A stretch of 64,000 nt of DNA, taken from Pollenia angustigena. Taxonomy: Eukaryota; Arthropoda; Insecta; Diptera; Polleniidae. A model generated the notes under the pieces. It saw nothing but the letters and a program-made list of their open reading frames with translations. It ran no database searches and was not told the DNA's origin. Position numbers and translations under genes: made by a program. How positions within the stretch are numbered: the stretch's first letter is position 1; every line of letters starts with the position of its first letter. The stretch spans positions 155,122,511-155,186,510 of the forward strand of contig OV884059.1 of NCBI GenBank assembly GCA_930367215.1, in the 5' to 3' direction. Below are positions 21,946 through 32,738 of this stretch, piece after piece.

Positions 21946-23062
21946 AACTTTTTTTTTGTATGGAGGTCGACCCGGTCTAATCAACATATGTTTATATCAT
22001 GCTGGAAAAAAATGTCATGTTCTGTTCACGTGCGACAGCGATTAAAGCTAAGTAAAAAAAAAAGTATACATTATTTTTATTTAAAATGACAGCCATATTT
22101 GAGAGATATGAGTGCATAACATTCTATAATTTTTTGCATTCAAATATTGCCCCAGGTTTCGCTGAAATCGGCATTCGAAAAAATGGCCACAAAAACCACT
22201 TCTGTTTTCGTCACGTGCAAATGCCTTGTTTTTTGCAATTTTCTTGAAAACGAAACAATTTATCAAAATGAACAATAGCACCAATTATAGGGCTAATTAA
22301 AAGCTATAACTTGAATCTATTGCCAAAATAAATATACGTTTTATTTTGACTTTTTTTAAACTTTAAATGTGTACGATGGTCACGTTCGACATGATGGAAA
22401 TGCCCATATACAATGTTTTAAAATGTTATAGCTTTTAGATGAATAAATTTAACTATAATTTGGTTGACGTGATAATAATATGGTTAAGGTAAACATAATA
22501 TGTTTAAGTGTATAGTTGTAGCTTTATTTTATTAAAACATTATATTGGTACATTCAACCATATTTGAAGTTTCTAGGGAGGTAAACACATTATTGTTAAA
22601 TAGAAACAAAATATTATCAATCTTGAAAAAAGTTATGTTAAAAACAACAAAAGTTTGTTTGTTGCCATTGCAGGGACCAAACTATGTTTTTTTTTCTAAC
22701 CATACTTCAACCATGTTTTTCTCTGCGTGTGAGTGGTGAGCCAAGATTTAATGAAAATTGAAAGAATTTATCAAGGATTTGGAGACAAAAGCATGCTGGG
22801 AGACTGTTGCTTGACTCTAATACGTAAAACCGAACCAACAAAATAAAAAACGACGCTCAAATAACGCCATTCTCTTTTGAAAATTTATTGATTTTTAAAT
22901 AAACTAGTGATTTTTTTTTGTAAGAAACGAATAAAAACTTTTTTTTGGTATTTCGAAAACCAGACGTGATAGAGAAAACCCAAATACAGATTCGAATTCA
23001 GCCCACCAAATCACCCTAGGAAAGATATTTGGTTGCTCCAGTCCAAAACCTTGTTGGCTAGT

Positions 23063-24476
23063 GTTATTTCTCAAAACGAATACCGGTTGACATGTTTGTT
23101 TGCATTAATTAAAATAATAATTAGGCCGGTTTCTTAAATTTTATTTGAAATTTTCGGAAACATATTGTTTCTTTTTAATTTTTATTTATACAAAATATGT
23201 TTGTGTGAAATATTATGTCAATTAACACAAAAGTTTTGAATATTTTTTTCGTAGTTTAACAAATATTTATTAAATGGGATTTAAATTATGCCATTATCAA
23301 ATAAAACAAAATATCACAAATATTTGTTTATCTTGTTTGGTGTTACAAACAAATACTTAAAAAAATCTTTTGGATAGAAAAATTACTACTAATAAAAAAT
23401 ATTCAAATTACGAAATATTTAAGCCCCCACATTTTATTAAATTCATCGAAACCAGAGAGCGAGTTTAATAAAAAGAGTTGTAGATCGATTGATTTGAAAA
23501 ACCCAAAAAAAAAAAAATGTGTGAAAATCAACTTTATTTTTCATATAACTAACAAGTTTTAAATGATCGTTTTATGTTGTTTTAATTCAAGTATTGATAG
23601 ACAATCAGATAATTTATGGAAATTCAGTAGATTTGTGTAGGAGTTGTAGAGTGAAGTTTTTTTTAAATTATATAAAAAAAAAAAAACATATTTATTATTA
23701 ACTGATTTTTATTAGAAATTTTATTATTAATTTTTAATATCAAAAGATTAAAAATTTCTGCTTTCGATTTTTTTTTATGATTTTAATTTTCTGTATTTTC
23801 CAAAATAAAGTATTTCCCAATTCGAATTCAGAGTTAATTTCACAGTTCAGCAAATTTCGCTGATTTCGCTTTAAAGAATTTTCACGCTTAACTGGTCAGT
23901 GGTTTAATTATTTATTTGCAGTTTTAATTGTTTAAAGTTTAAGTATTTTAAGTCTGCTATGTTTACGTTTGTTTTTAAGCTTTCTAAGTTTGTAAATTGA
24001 AAGTTAGCAACATTTAACAGCAAAAAGACGCCAAATAGTTGTTAACTCAGGGTCAAACAAGACTAAAATTTAGTTTCATTTTGTTACTTTTTTGTGATTT
24101 TTTGCGATTTTTTTGTTATTTTGGCATGAACATGAAAAAATTTGTAATGACCATTAAATTTTAGTATTTAATTTTTATTTGAAGAATTTGTTTGCAAAAT
24201 TTCTATAACGAACAAGTTCAAGTAAGTGTTAAATTACTAAATGAATGTGAATAGATTTAGTAGTTAAATAGTTATGAAAAGTTATCGCTGTTCCAAATGA
24301 GAGTCCCAAAAGTTTTATCTCCTGGCTGGGGAAATAAAATTCACAAAATTTTTATTTCTTAAATGGGTTTATAATCAAGAAACATGATTTTTCTGGAATA
24401 ACAGCGTATGTAAAGTTTTGTCGGTTTTCACTTTAAAATACCGACTTGTAGCATTTGAAATGCTTACACAGAAAAA
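23063..24476. other. AT-rich stretch, nothing recognised
   Basis: Homopolymer-rich, no paired terminal repeats and no protein motif. It may be host intergenic or intron DNA. Confidence 0.4.
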
Positions 24477-24933
24477 ATTATTGCCGAATGATTTTCAAAC
24501 AAACGCTTGTTTGAAATTTTTTTTTAATTTCTAGAAATTTTTTTACTGATTCAATTAATATTTTTGTTTGATTTTTATTTAACCAACAAAAATGTGGACA
24601 ACTATTCAAAAATATAATATACGCGTTATTGGTTTCAAGTTTTCATAATTTTGTATGAAAAAGGTATTTAACGCTTTTTAATGTTGTCGTCTTTTTGCAT
24701 TTGATCGTAAGAAATAAGAACTACAACAAAAAACAAATTCAGTTTTGTTTTGGACACTTTAAAAAAGTACAACAATAAGAAAGATGATAGAACAGCATGA
24801 CGAGGTAAAAACCTTTCACTCTTTTTAAACAACAGAAACAAAAACAACATTATAAGAAACAAAATAAATTTTTGGTTGGTTTCAAAGTTGGTAAAAAATA
24901 AAAATCCCGTATTAAATTTTTTCAAGCTGTTTA

Positions 24934-26207
24934 CAGGGTTGTTAGATGTGACGATTTTTTGTCACTTTGGCGATTTTTTTGTGAAAATTCAGTAAAATGA
25001 CGATTGACGATTTTTAAACTAAAAGTTATAGTGTTATGACGATTTTCTGGCATCAGTAAAACACTTACAAGAAATTTTAACAATTATCGTAAATTTTAAA
25101 CTGTGATACCAAAAGAAAGAAAGTTCAGCTGTGATATATTTTATTTATTTTATTATTTATTTTTGTGTTTTATGTGGTACTTGTTGTATTGTTTAAAAAC
25201 AAATTTATTTAAAATTATAATGTAAAGATTATATATTCAATAAAATTTAAATCCCTGAGGAAGTTGAAAAAATCTCAACGAAACGTCGGAGGAGTAAAAT
25301 TATGAATAAATAGTCTTTTATTTTTCAGTTACTGTGACCTTGAAAGCCTGACTTAGATAATTCTAAGAAAAAACGACATATTGGGAACAGTTCAAAACGT
25401 AAAAATCTTTTTTCGATATAAAAAAAATTATTAGAAATTAAACAAAAAGTTCTTTCCCCATCACAAACCAGGTGGTTTTCATTAGAATGCCATCGATATA
25501 CTAGAGCCCCGATTTGCATCGGTCCTATTTGGTCCGCTTTTTAAAAATTGGTTAAATCCACTTTGTGTTTCAATGATTTCGATTTGCGTCGCTACATACG
25601 ATTTCATTTTTTCATAATCACATTTGAAGAATTTTTCTATTTGCGTGCTAAAAGCCGAATTGCCATTTAATTCTGTAAAGTAATTTATTCTAAGTATAGT
25701 TGAGTGTTAGGAAGTAAGAAGTTAGTTCTTAATAAGAAGTTGTGTAGAAAAATGAGTGCAAAGTGAAGAAAATGCACTTGTTTGGAATTAAAATTGGACG
25801 TCATAGATCGTTTCAAGTCGGGTAAAAAGACTGTTGATTTAGACAGAATCCTTGGTTTATCACCTTCAACAGTTAAAACAATTTGCATTACTGATAGCGC
25901 TAGCTTCGTTATGTTTTTATGAAAATATATTTTTTCTTATGTATTTCTTTTCAAATGATAAATATATTTCAGCCCACTTGCTGAAATAAATAGAATAAAA
26001 CTTAACAATATCACTTTCTTTATCATAAATATAATTTGTTGCTAAAAATTTAGATTTTTGATCCACTCAATGCAATAAATTGTCTTCAATTTGTAAAATT
26101 TAAATATTTGACGATTTGTTGACGATTTTGTTAACTGTTCATGACGATTTTGACGAATTTTGTTCAAACTTTTGACGATTTTTGAAGAAAAAAGCCTAAC
26201 AACCCTG
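24934..26207. mobile_element. hAT-like element, 1.27 kb, non-autonomous
   Basis: The TIRs start CAGGGTTGTTAG and are mirrored by CTAACAACCCTG. The flanking 8-bp repeats are GCTGTTTA (24926-24933) and ACTGTTTA (26208-26215), 7 of 8 identical. Both subterminal regions are rich in TGACGATTTT. No hAT transposase is visible. Instead it holds a fragment of a CENP-B/pogo-type DNA-binding domain and a ribozyme-like motif, so it appears to carry foreign pieces. Confidence 0.8.
25767..25922 (+). pseudogene. CENP-B/pogo-type helix-turn-helix fragment
   Basis: This is a short frame of about 51 codons between stops. It includes LELKLDVIDRFKSG and RILGLSPSTVKTI, the two helical segments typical of the N-terminal HTH of CENP-B, Tigger and pogo proteins, which bind transposon ends or centromeric DNA. 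An upstream in-frame stop (25764) precedes it, and after the HTH the frame runs into unrelated residues and stops. Neither the second DNA-binding domain nor the DDE domain is present. The fragment lies entirely inside the hAT-like element 24934-26207, so it is probably captured sequence or a nested relic. It is not a functional gene. The motif match is by eye; an unrelated HTH is the alternative. Confidence 0.65.
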
Positions 26208-26707
26208 ACTGTTTAGTTAAATACATCAAAAGCAAAAAAAAAAAAAAAAATGATGATGAAACACATATCGAGTCGGTCTGCCGCCGTTTTTGGTTACATT
26301 TCTTCTTCATTAGCAAAGGAAAGGATACAGCAACAGGAAGTGATGAAGAAAAACATTGTGTGTGGATAAAACTTCTTTCAAAAATTATTCAAACAAAACA
26401 TGTGTCTCAAAGCCAGCCGGACGCTCTGCTCTGCCTTCATCTTCTCCTTCAGGGCTTGCTTGTGTGCGCGTCATTGATTGTGCAAAAACATTTTTGTTTG
26501 ATTCAGTACAATTGTTGGTTTGAAATTTATATGAATTTCAGTAAACTTTTTGTTTGATTCAGTTAAATTATTTCTTTGAAAAAAATCAGTGTTTTTTAAA
26601 CAAAATGCAAATAAATTGTTTGAATATGCGAATTTGTTAATAGGACCGATTTCGGACAAAAAATTGTTTGATTTTAAAAATTTTTTGTTTAAATTGAAAT
26701 TTCTGTG

Positions 26708-27177
26708 TAATAATCTACTAGTACGTATAAACATTTAAGGAACAATATGGACTAATACTTTTTTTCGACAAAACAACGTAACTCAAAATTAGTTAGATTT
26801 TAAGTCTATATTTTAGCAAATCAGATAATTTATTAGCAACAGTTATCTCTTTTAGTTAAGGAGACATGAAGTTATTCTCGTTTTCATTCTTTTTTAAATT
26901 ATAAACATTCGTAACTCAAAAAAAAAATCACATTTCACCCTGCGGCCACACGGTCAAATGGGAAGGTGAAATTGAAAGCAATCTGGTGGTCAATTCAAAA
27001 AGTGTGAGTGTGTTAGTAAAAAAAATGAGAGTGTATTGCAAATTGAAAGGCAAAACTTGATCGTGTTGCCACCAAGTTAGTGGATCGATTTGACGGTCCA
27101 AATTTAAACTTTTAAGTTTGAGGGGTTTAGGCTGTGCGATGATGAATCAGTCAGTAACTTTACAATTTGATATAAAG
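26708..27177. other. Stretch between elements, nothing recognised
   Basis: AT-rich with GGGAAGGTGAAATTG and a GTGTGAGTGTG run near 27000. No gene or TIR was paired. Confidence 0.4.
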
Positions 27178-27995
27178 GGTAGTCCAAACATAATGCACGA
27201 TGTTAATTGTGAGTCACACCTTAACGTCAAGTTTTTTGTCCAACTTAAATTGACATTTCTTTGTTTCAGTGTTTGAAAAATTAAACCATGGAGAGGTGCA
27301 CAATTGTGCAGTGCGTTAAGATTGCTGAAGCCTTTTAAGAAAAAGTGCGTTCAAATCAAAATAAATTTCGCGCACTTCGTTTATATATTTGGGCAAATGA
27401 GAATCAACGAGTGATTGTTGAAAAGCCGATTCATCCACAAAGAGTGATTGTTTGGTGCGGTTTATGGGCTGGCGGCGTCATCTCGCCGAACTTCTTCGAA
27501 AATGAGGTCGGCCAAGCAGTTACCGTGAATGGTGTTCGCTATCGCGAGATGATAAGGGACTTTTTGCAGGCAGAAATTGAGGATATTAACCTAGACGTTA
27601 TGTAGTTCCAGCAGGCTGGTCCCACTTGCCACACAGCCAACGAAACAGTGGTCTTTTGCACGAGAAATTCACAGGCGGTGTTATCTCACGTCGTAATATG
27701 ACACCGTTGGACTTCTTTCTTTGTGGCTATTTAAAAGAAAAAGTGTTCGTCAATAAGCCAAAAACAATTCTAGAGCTAAAGGATGGGATAGTTCGACACA
27801 TTAACGACATTGAACCTTAATTATGTCTCAGAGTCATTGAAAGTGTGAACCAACGAATAGAGGTCCACCTCCGAAGCCGAGGCAAGCATTTGGCCGACAT
27901 TTTCTTTTGTACATAATTATGATATTTTCTTCTATCTTAATAACAAAAATTAAGATGATTCTCAGAAAATAATTAACATAGTGCGTTTTTGTTGG
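27178..27995 (+). mobile_element. Mariner-like (IS630/Tc1/mariner) element, internally deleted
   Basis: It is built around the transposase relic. The left end starts near GGGTAGTCCAAACATAATGC. Inward from the right end is GTTCCAACAAAAACGCAC. Both contain GCAC followed by an ATGTTAATT word, suggesting weak, decayed TIRs. The right end abuts the MITE at 27996. Confidence 0.65.
27288..27903 (+). pseudogene. Mariner-like transposase pseudogene 1
   Basis: This is a relic of a DDE/D transposase of the IS630/Tc1/mariner group, which excises and inserts elements at TA sites. MERCTIVQCVKIAEAF starts at 27288 and stops at 27336. The same frame then continues with IWANENQRVIVEKP, VIVWCGLWAGGVI and TVNGVRYREMIRDF (about 27390-27560). 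The joint between the N-terminal piece and IWANENQ is too short for the DNA-binding domain and the first catalytic Asp region, so there is an internal deletion. At 27603 a TAG replaces a conserved Trp codon, and the next block reads FQQAGPTCHTANE, in which the usual catalytic Asp is Ala. After a frameshift, TPLDFFLCGYLKEKVF, ELKDGIVRHINDIEP and later RSRGKHLADIF-like residues follow. It is clearly inactive. Confidence 0.9.
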
Positions 27996-28115
27996 AACGG
28001 CCATTTTCACCAAGTTCGGTTAAAACTAACTTTCAATTAAAGTTCCGGTTACCAATATGTTTTGACAGCTATAACCGATAGTTAATTATAACCGAACTTG
28101 GTGAAAATGGCCGTT
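27996..28115. mobile_element. 120-bp MITE with 27-bp perfect TIRs
   Basis: AACGGCCATTTTCACCAAGT and 7 further bases (27996-28022) are exactly mirrored at 28089-28115. The spacer is 66 bp. It lies immediately after the mariner-like element. No target duplication was identified. Confidence 0.85.
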
Positions 28116-28178
28116 ATTATTCTTTTTTCTTTCATTTGCAGCAATAAAGGCATAACTTTAGTTCAACAATTTATGCTA

Positions 28179-29028
28179 GAAACACAACTGGGACGAACGA
28201 CGAATTATTCGCAACGAATATTCGTCACCAGAAATAGAACACATTGGTGTATTTGAAAGTACACACGATCATTGCGTAGACCGAAATTCGTCGTGCGTAA
28301 CGAACTCTGCAATAGGTTTAATTCTATTTCTTACGCAGACGAACGACGAATAAATTGGGAAGGGCATGATAGCAAAGTTCAATATTTATTAAAATTCGTG
28401 AAACCTGTAAAGAACTACAGGGACAGCTCGCTTCTATTGCGAACTTGGCTAAAAATCGTAAAAAAATTGCAAACTTTTAAACAAACACTAAAACTTATTA
28501 AAAATCTCTAAATGAGTGATAAAAACAAAATGTCGGAAAATATGAAAAGAAAAAATTTGCAAAAATTCGCAAAAAATTTTAATATTTCAAAAAAAAGCCA
28601 TAAAATTGATTAAAAGTCCCTAAAACTATAAGGAATGGCGAAAATTCAATGAAAATTGCAAAATTAGCGGAAATTCGCGAAAATTTGCTAACAGCGGAAT
28701 GATAGCAAAGTATATTATTTATTATAAATCGTTAAAGCTGTAACAAATCGCGAACATGGCTGAAATTCGCGAAAAGTTGCAAAATTTGAAACAAACCCAA
28801 AAACTAATTTGAAATCGCAAAATCGTAATGCAGAGCACCAAAATTGCTGAAGTTATCCATTCGAGTGGATTCGGATTCTAGAACACACCCAATTAATAGT
28901 TTTTTATAAATAAAAAAAATTTAGGTTCACGCACTTATTGTGTCTCATTTGACGAATTTACGCAACGAATTCTTGCCGACGAATTCGTCATACTATGCGA
29001 AGTTCGTCGTTCGTCGCAGTTGTGTTTA
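28179..29028. mobile_element. TA-flanked TIR element with ACGAACGACGAA ends
   Basis: The left end is GAAACACAACTGGGACGAAC and the right end, read inward, is TAAACACAACTGCGACGAAC, both followed by GACGAA. TA dinucleotides flank it (28177-28178 and 29029-29030). The subterminal parts contain several TTCGTC/GACGAA palindromes. No transposase frame, so it is a non-autonomous element about 850 bp long, possibly Tc1/mariner-type. Confidence 0.75.
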
Positions 29029-29157
29029 TACCATTATGGCCAATTTCACCAATTCTATTTAAATATCAATTTATATTTAAATATTGTTTTCATATAACTT
29101 TATTTTTTTTTTTATTTTTGACATGAAAAACGAATTTTTAACAAAAATGAATTGTTA

Positions 29158-29290
29158 CAGCCAGGCCCACGATGTCACACGTTAACGTTCGCATAGAAAA
29201 TTACATTACAATTACAATTTCTAAAAATTGTTTTTGTTTTAATGTAATTTTCTATGCGAACGTTAACGTGTGACATCGTGGGCCTGGCTG
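29158..29290. mobile_element. Near-perfect palindromic MITE, 51-bp arms
   Basis: The arms start CAGCCAGGCCCACGATGTCA and are identical over 51 bp (29158-29208 and 29240-29290) around a 31-bp loop. TTA lies on both sides (29155-29157 and 29291-29293), matching the 3-bp target type of PIF/Harbinger. Lack of arm divergence suggests a recent insertion or gene conversion between arms. Confidence 0.85.
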
Positions 29291-29293
29291 TTA

Positions 29294-31149
29294 AATAAAT
29301 TGGTAAAATCGGCCATTAGAAAACTAAAAAAAAATATTTTGTTAAGTTAATATTTATGTTTTTTTTTCAAAGATAATTTAAAATGTTTAGTAAAAAAAAA
29401 CATTTTTCTTCAAAATGGAATTTTCTGACTTGTCACATTCTTATTGCAAACGACATTAAAATCACCTCGGTAGAAAAATTATTCAAACTACACATGTAGT
29501 ATTTATTTACGAGTATTTCGATTAAAAAGCCATCTGCAAGACCAAACCCTAAAGCAAATCATTTGTGACATAAAAGTTATTGAACTTTTGTAAAAACAAT
29601 CGCAAAGTCACAAACATTCATTTTATTTACACACATACACACTTGAACACTTTTCATGATACTTAATCCGTTTGCAAAATATTGTCGTCTTCAATTTGAA
29701 GTATTATTCAACATTCAACTGCAACCTTTTTTTTTGTTTTTCTTTTAAATAATAAAATATTAAAAGAAACATGTTGCAAATTTTAAGTTGGTGATGCTGC
29801 CCAGGGATAACTAAAATATCAAAATGCAGCAACACCTTAGCAAATAAAACTGGAGGTAGAAGAGAATTCAAAGAGAAAAAAGAAAGGCACTGAATTTAAA
29901 AACCACTACTTCGTTAAAAAATTGCACTTGATTTTCTCAAGGTGGGGTAAAAGATCACTTCAAATATGCTATCGTGTCGTAAACTTTGCATTAAGAGCTT
30001 AAACTGCAAGGATGATTTTTAAAAATACTAAATGTTAAAAGAAAAATATTTGATATGCTTCTTTTAACATGTTTCTTTTAAGTAGCAAGTTGTTTGCATG
30101 GTTTACTTTGACGGGCTGTAGGGTATTAACGCAGCGTGTGATTGATTTTTTTTTCAAAATGTGTTTAATGCATTACAACTACATCAAAGTGTTGTTTTAA
30201 GCCTTCAAGCTGCTTTTTTGTATACATGTCCACGTTTGAGAAGAAAAACGCATTTTTCACTTGTTGAAAGAGCAACAATGTCCGCGAGGCTGCAGTTTGG
30301 GACAAGCGGTTATGCATGCGTGTTTGAAATAAATGTGTAGGCATTTTGTACATGGTACAAAACTTGATAATTTAGTATAAACGTTTTGACAATGGCCACT
30401 ACTACTACTGGGCCATAGAATTATCAAAACAACAATAATTTCGCAAAGATTGTTTAAAGTTCAGAACTAAAAAGCCAAATGAATCAGTTCAAAGTAGTTT
30501 TTAAACCGCCCTACATTAATGTGCAAATTTTAATAAAATATCCATTTATTTCAAAAAAAAAAAATTTTGTAGTTCTTAGTGTTGTGATCTGTTAAGAATG
30601 TCCCCTGTGGGAGGGTTTCTAATTATTCGGATTTTTTATTATCAGGAATGTAAAAAATTTGTATTATATTCCTGGGAATTATTTGTAAAGGATAATTTTT
30701 AACATTAGAAATGAATTGTCATTTTAAAAAATGAATTGTCCTGCGGCAAATTTGTATTACTTGATCCAACAGAACCCACGGCCTGGAATTTGTCAAAGCA
30801 CAATAAGGAAAAAAAGAAAGAACTCATGACGAGTGAAATAATCACTTAACTAGTACATTATGAACAAAGATGTGGAAAATGAATTGAATTAATCAATACT
30901 AACACTTAACACATTTATCGAGATTAGAATTGTGACCTGTCAAATGGTAGCTGCTCGGTGTCAACTAAAACCCTCCAACAATAACCCCATTTAAATTTAA
31001 AAGGTCCCATTAATTTCAAGTGTCAGAACTAAAACCGCTCTCTGCCACAAAAGAACCTATCACGGAACTACTTAAGTGTCCCTTCGCTTCCATCTAGGAG
31101 TGCGATTTTTACAAGAACTTAATTGGTTTGTACAGTTTGGGATCTTTTC
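29294..31149. other. Stretch of 1.9 kb, nothing recognised
   Basis: Mixed AT-rich sequence with no protein motif. Positions 30590-30760 (TATTCCTGGGAATTATTTG) show faint similarity to 33900-34000 (TATTCCTGGAAATTTTTG), perhaps an old duplicated repeat. Confidence 0.4.
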
Positions 31150-31286
31150 AGACATTTGCATTCCACAGAAGGTGCTGACGTATTTTTATTGTTTAAGTCT
31201 CGGCTCCCAATGTTTAAGTAAAAAAAATTTTAAAAACATATAGAGAGTAAAACTGTGCTTGTGGAAAAAACAGACAAGCCGGTTAT
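31150..31286 (+). repeat. Direct repeat K, copy 1
   Basis: TTCCACAGAAGGTGCTGACG, CCCAATGTTTAAGTA and ACAGACAAGCCGG recur in the same order at 32868-33005 (copy 2), 1.7 kb downstream. Between the two copies lie a SINE, a short tandem duplication and element J3. Confidence 0.75.
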
Positions 31287-31391
31287 CTGATATTTCGTCA
31301 GCTCATTATTGGTATGACCTACCGACCATTTAAAAAAAAATTTAAATACCCCCCTTCTGAATCCAAAACCGGTTTCACCAAATTGTTTATG

Positions 31392-31537
31392 TTTTTTTTT
31401 TCTTTTTTTTAATTCCCTAACTTACTCCCGCGAAGCTTTTCGCTTGTCTGCAGGAAACCAGAGTCTCTGGCGGGAATCGATCCCGCAACCCCGGCGCTGA
31501 TAGACTATCTTACTACCAGCTACCCTACCGGGGTACT
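31392..31537 (-). mobile_element. SINE family 1 copy
   Basis: On the minus strand it has the head AGTACCCCGGTAGGGTAGC, TGGTAGTAAG (box A), GTTGCGGGATCGATTCC (box B), then CCAGAGACTCTGG, GCAGACAAGCGAAAAGC and GGGAATT before an A-rich tail (T-runs at 31392-31410). It is one of the better preserved copies. Confidence 0.85.
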
Positions 31538-31664
31538 CTGAGATAATAAGCATTAGTTTAGCTCCATATCAACATATCCATATCAAGTTTATTAAGTATT
31601 GTTTTGCTCTACACGCCACTGTTTGCCAAATGCAGAAAATTTCTCATACAAAAACGTACAAAAT

Positions 31665-31809
31665 GAATTTTACTCTTGCTTTGCTTCATTATCGTAAGAA
31701 AAAAAGTAGTTAAAGCGAAATCAAAACAAAATGACAACAAGACAACAAATTTCACTCATGCTTCGCTTCATTGCCTTAAGAAAAAAAGTAGTTAAAGCAA
31801 AAGCAACAT
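31665..31809. repeat. 81-bp tandem duplication
   Basis: TTTTACTCTTGCTTTGCTTC at 31669 and TTTCACTCATGCTTCGCTTC at 31750 start two copies that each continue AAGAAAAAAAGTAGTTAAAG. Confidence 0.75.
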
Positions 31810-31966
31810 AAGTATACGTATGCAGCACAAAAAGCTACTTTTTAAAAATAAATTTTTAAAAGTGGCGTATGCGGCACAAAACAATAATGTTCACTTTCCA
31901 TTAAATGCTATTAGCTTCTATGTTCGTTAATGAACGTTCAAGAAAATTTTGATTTTTCTTCTAAAC

Positions 31967-32738
31967 ATATGGGCAAATCCCAGAAACAGTCCACCAACCA
32001 AAAATTTTTCAAATAAATTTTTTTTTAATGGAATATAAGACTAGATGTATAATTTCATTTTTATATTAAAAAATATGTTTTTCAATGATCATTAATGCAA
32101 TAATTTTTACCAAATCCTACCCCACTGCTAATTTCTTAATGGTTTAGCATTATTTTTTTAGCATTATTTTAGGTGATTTTTGTGCTTAAAATAGCACTTA
32201 CAGCAGACTTATCAAAATATAAATTTCGTTAAAAAAAAAAGTTGACATTCATTAGTTAAGAAATTAGTTAAAGAAATGCAATACATAAAAATATAATTTG
32301 TTTTGTTTAAATAAATAAAATATTATAATAAAATACTACTGGAAAAATTGTAGCGTGCGTGCGTGGGTTCACGGCTTTTGTCAAAAAATCACAACATTTT
32401 TTGGCTGCGAATAAGTGCGTTTAGAATTCTCTTATAGTCATCTTTCTTTAATGAATTTGATTTCGTATACCTTATCATGCCAAATTCGCTAAAAATTAGG
32501 AAAACGCACTTCAACCTGTGAAGAACTTTTTGTAGCGTGCGTCTTAAAACTGCGATCAATTATTTCGCAACAAAATCTTGCTAAGAAATTATGATATATG
32601 CCATTCTTAAGTACATATTAATGTCACTTAATAACTTATATAAGTTGAAGCTATCTTTTTTGAAAGACCAAATAATGTTTATATTTCAATCAGAAAACGC
32701 GTGCGAATGTAGAGTTCGTCACGCAGGTTTGCCCATAT
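31967..32738 (+). mobile_element. Element J relative, copy 3
   Basis: ATATGGGCAAATCC with a following GTCCACC at the left, and ATATGGGCAAACC with GTGACGAAC read inward from the right, parallel the two end types of J1 and J2. TAGCGTGCG words recur inside. A further inverted pair, CATATGCC...AGAGAAAA at 32735 and its mirror near 32850, lies next to it. Confidence 0.55.

Larger units (their letters stand above)
20492..22409 (+). mobile_element. Element J copy 1, nested in O1
   Basis: The left end ATATGGGCATTTCCACCG is followed by AAAGGTCCACC. The right end, read inward, is ATATGGGCATTTCCATC followed by a GTCGAACGTGACCATCG phrase. The copy at 50652-51405 has the same two end types in reverse, and a relative is at 31967-32738. 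GTCACGTGCGACA-type words recur inside (21092, 21260, 22029, 22378). No transposase was seen. It carries a MITE and a tandem duplication. Confidence 0.7.
19944..22725 (+). mobile_element. Element O1, nested in G
   Basis: It is flanked by the 6-bp direct repeat CGTGTG (19938-19943 and 22726-22731). At this point the compact G copy reads GATCGTGTGTTACTG with no insert. The ends read AAAAAATAGAAAAAAATG and, inward from the right, CAGAGAAAAACATGG. Both flanks of the interior carry AACCATATTATGG-type words. Element J1 is inserted inside. Confidence 0.6.
19684..23062 (+). mobile_element. Element G copy 1, outer shell of a nested stack
   Basis: Two separated parts, 19684-19943 and about 22726-23062, together correspond to the compact copy at 62471-63182. 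Shared phrases include GCATGCTGGCAATACTGTAA and AGCATGTCAGG on the left, and GCTGGGAGACT and GGAAAGATATTTGGTTGCTC on the right. The ends CTGGTCTACAAATTTGG and CTAGCCAACAAGG (read inward) form weak TIRs. The gap is filled by element O1. Confidence 0.7.
24477..26707. mobile_element. TA-flanked TIR element split by a hAT insertion
   Basis: TA|CACAGAAAAAATT at the left and AATTTCTGTG|TA at the right suggest a Tc1/mariner-type MITE. Both arms contain similar TTGTTTGATTTT and AAACAA words. The hAT element at 24934-26207 is inserted in it. A related short-TIR MITE is at 54683-54921. Confidence 0.5.

Noticed and set aside
25255..25292. CTGAGGA...GAAACGTC as a second hammerhead ribozyme
   Set aside because: An extra unpaired A lies between the core and stem II, and GAAACGTC leaves no loop for stem III, so the fold cannot close properly. 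I keep it only as a ribozyme-like relic.
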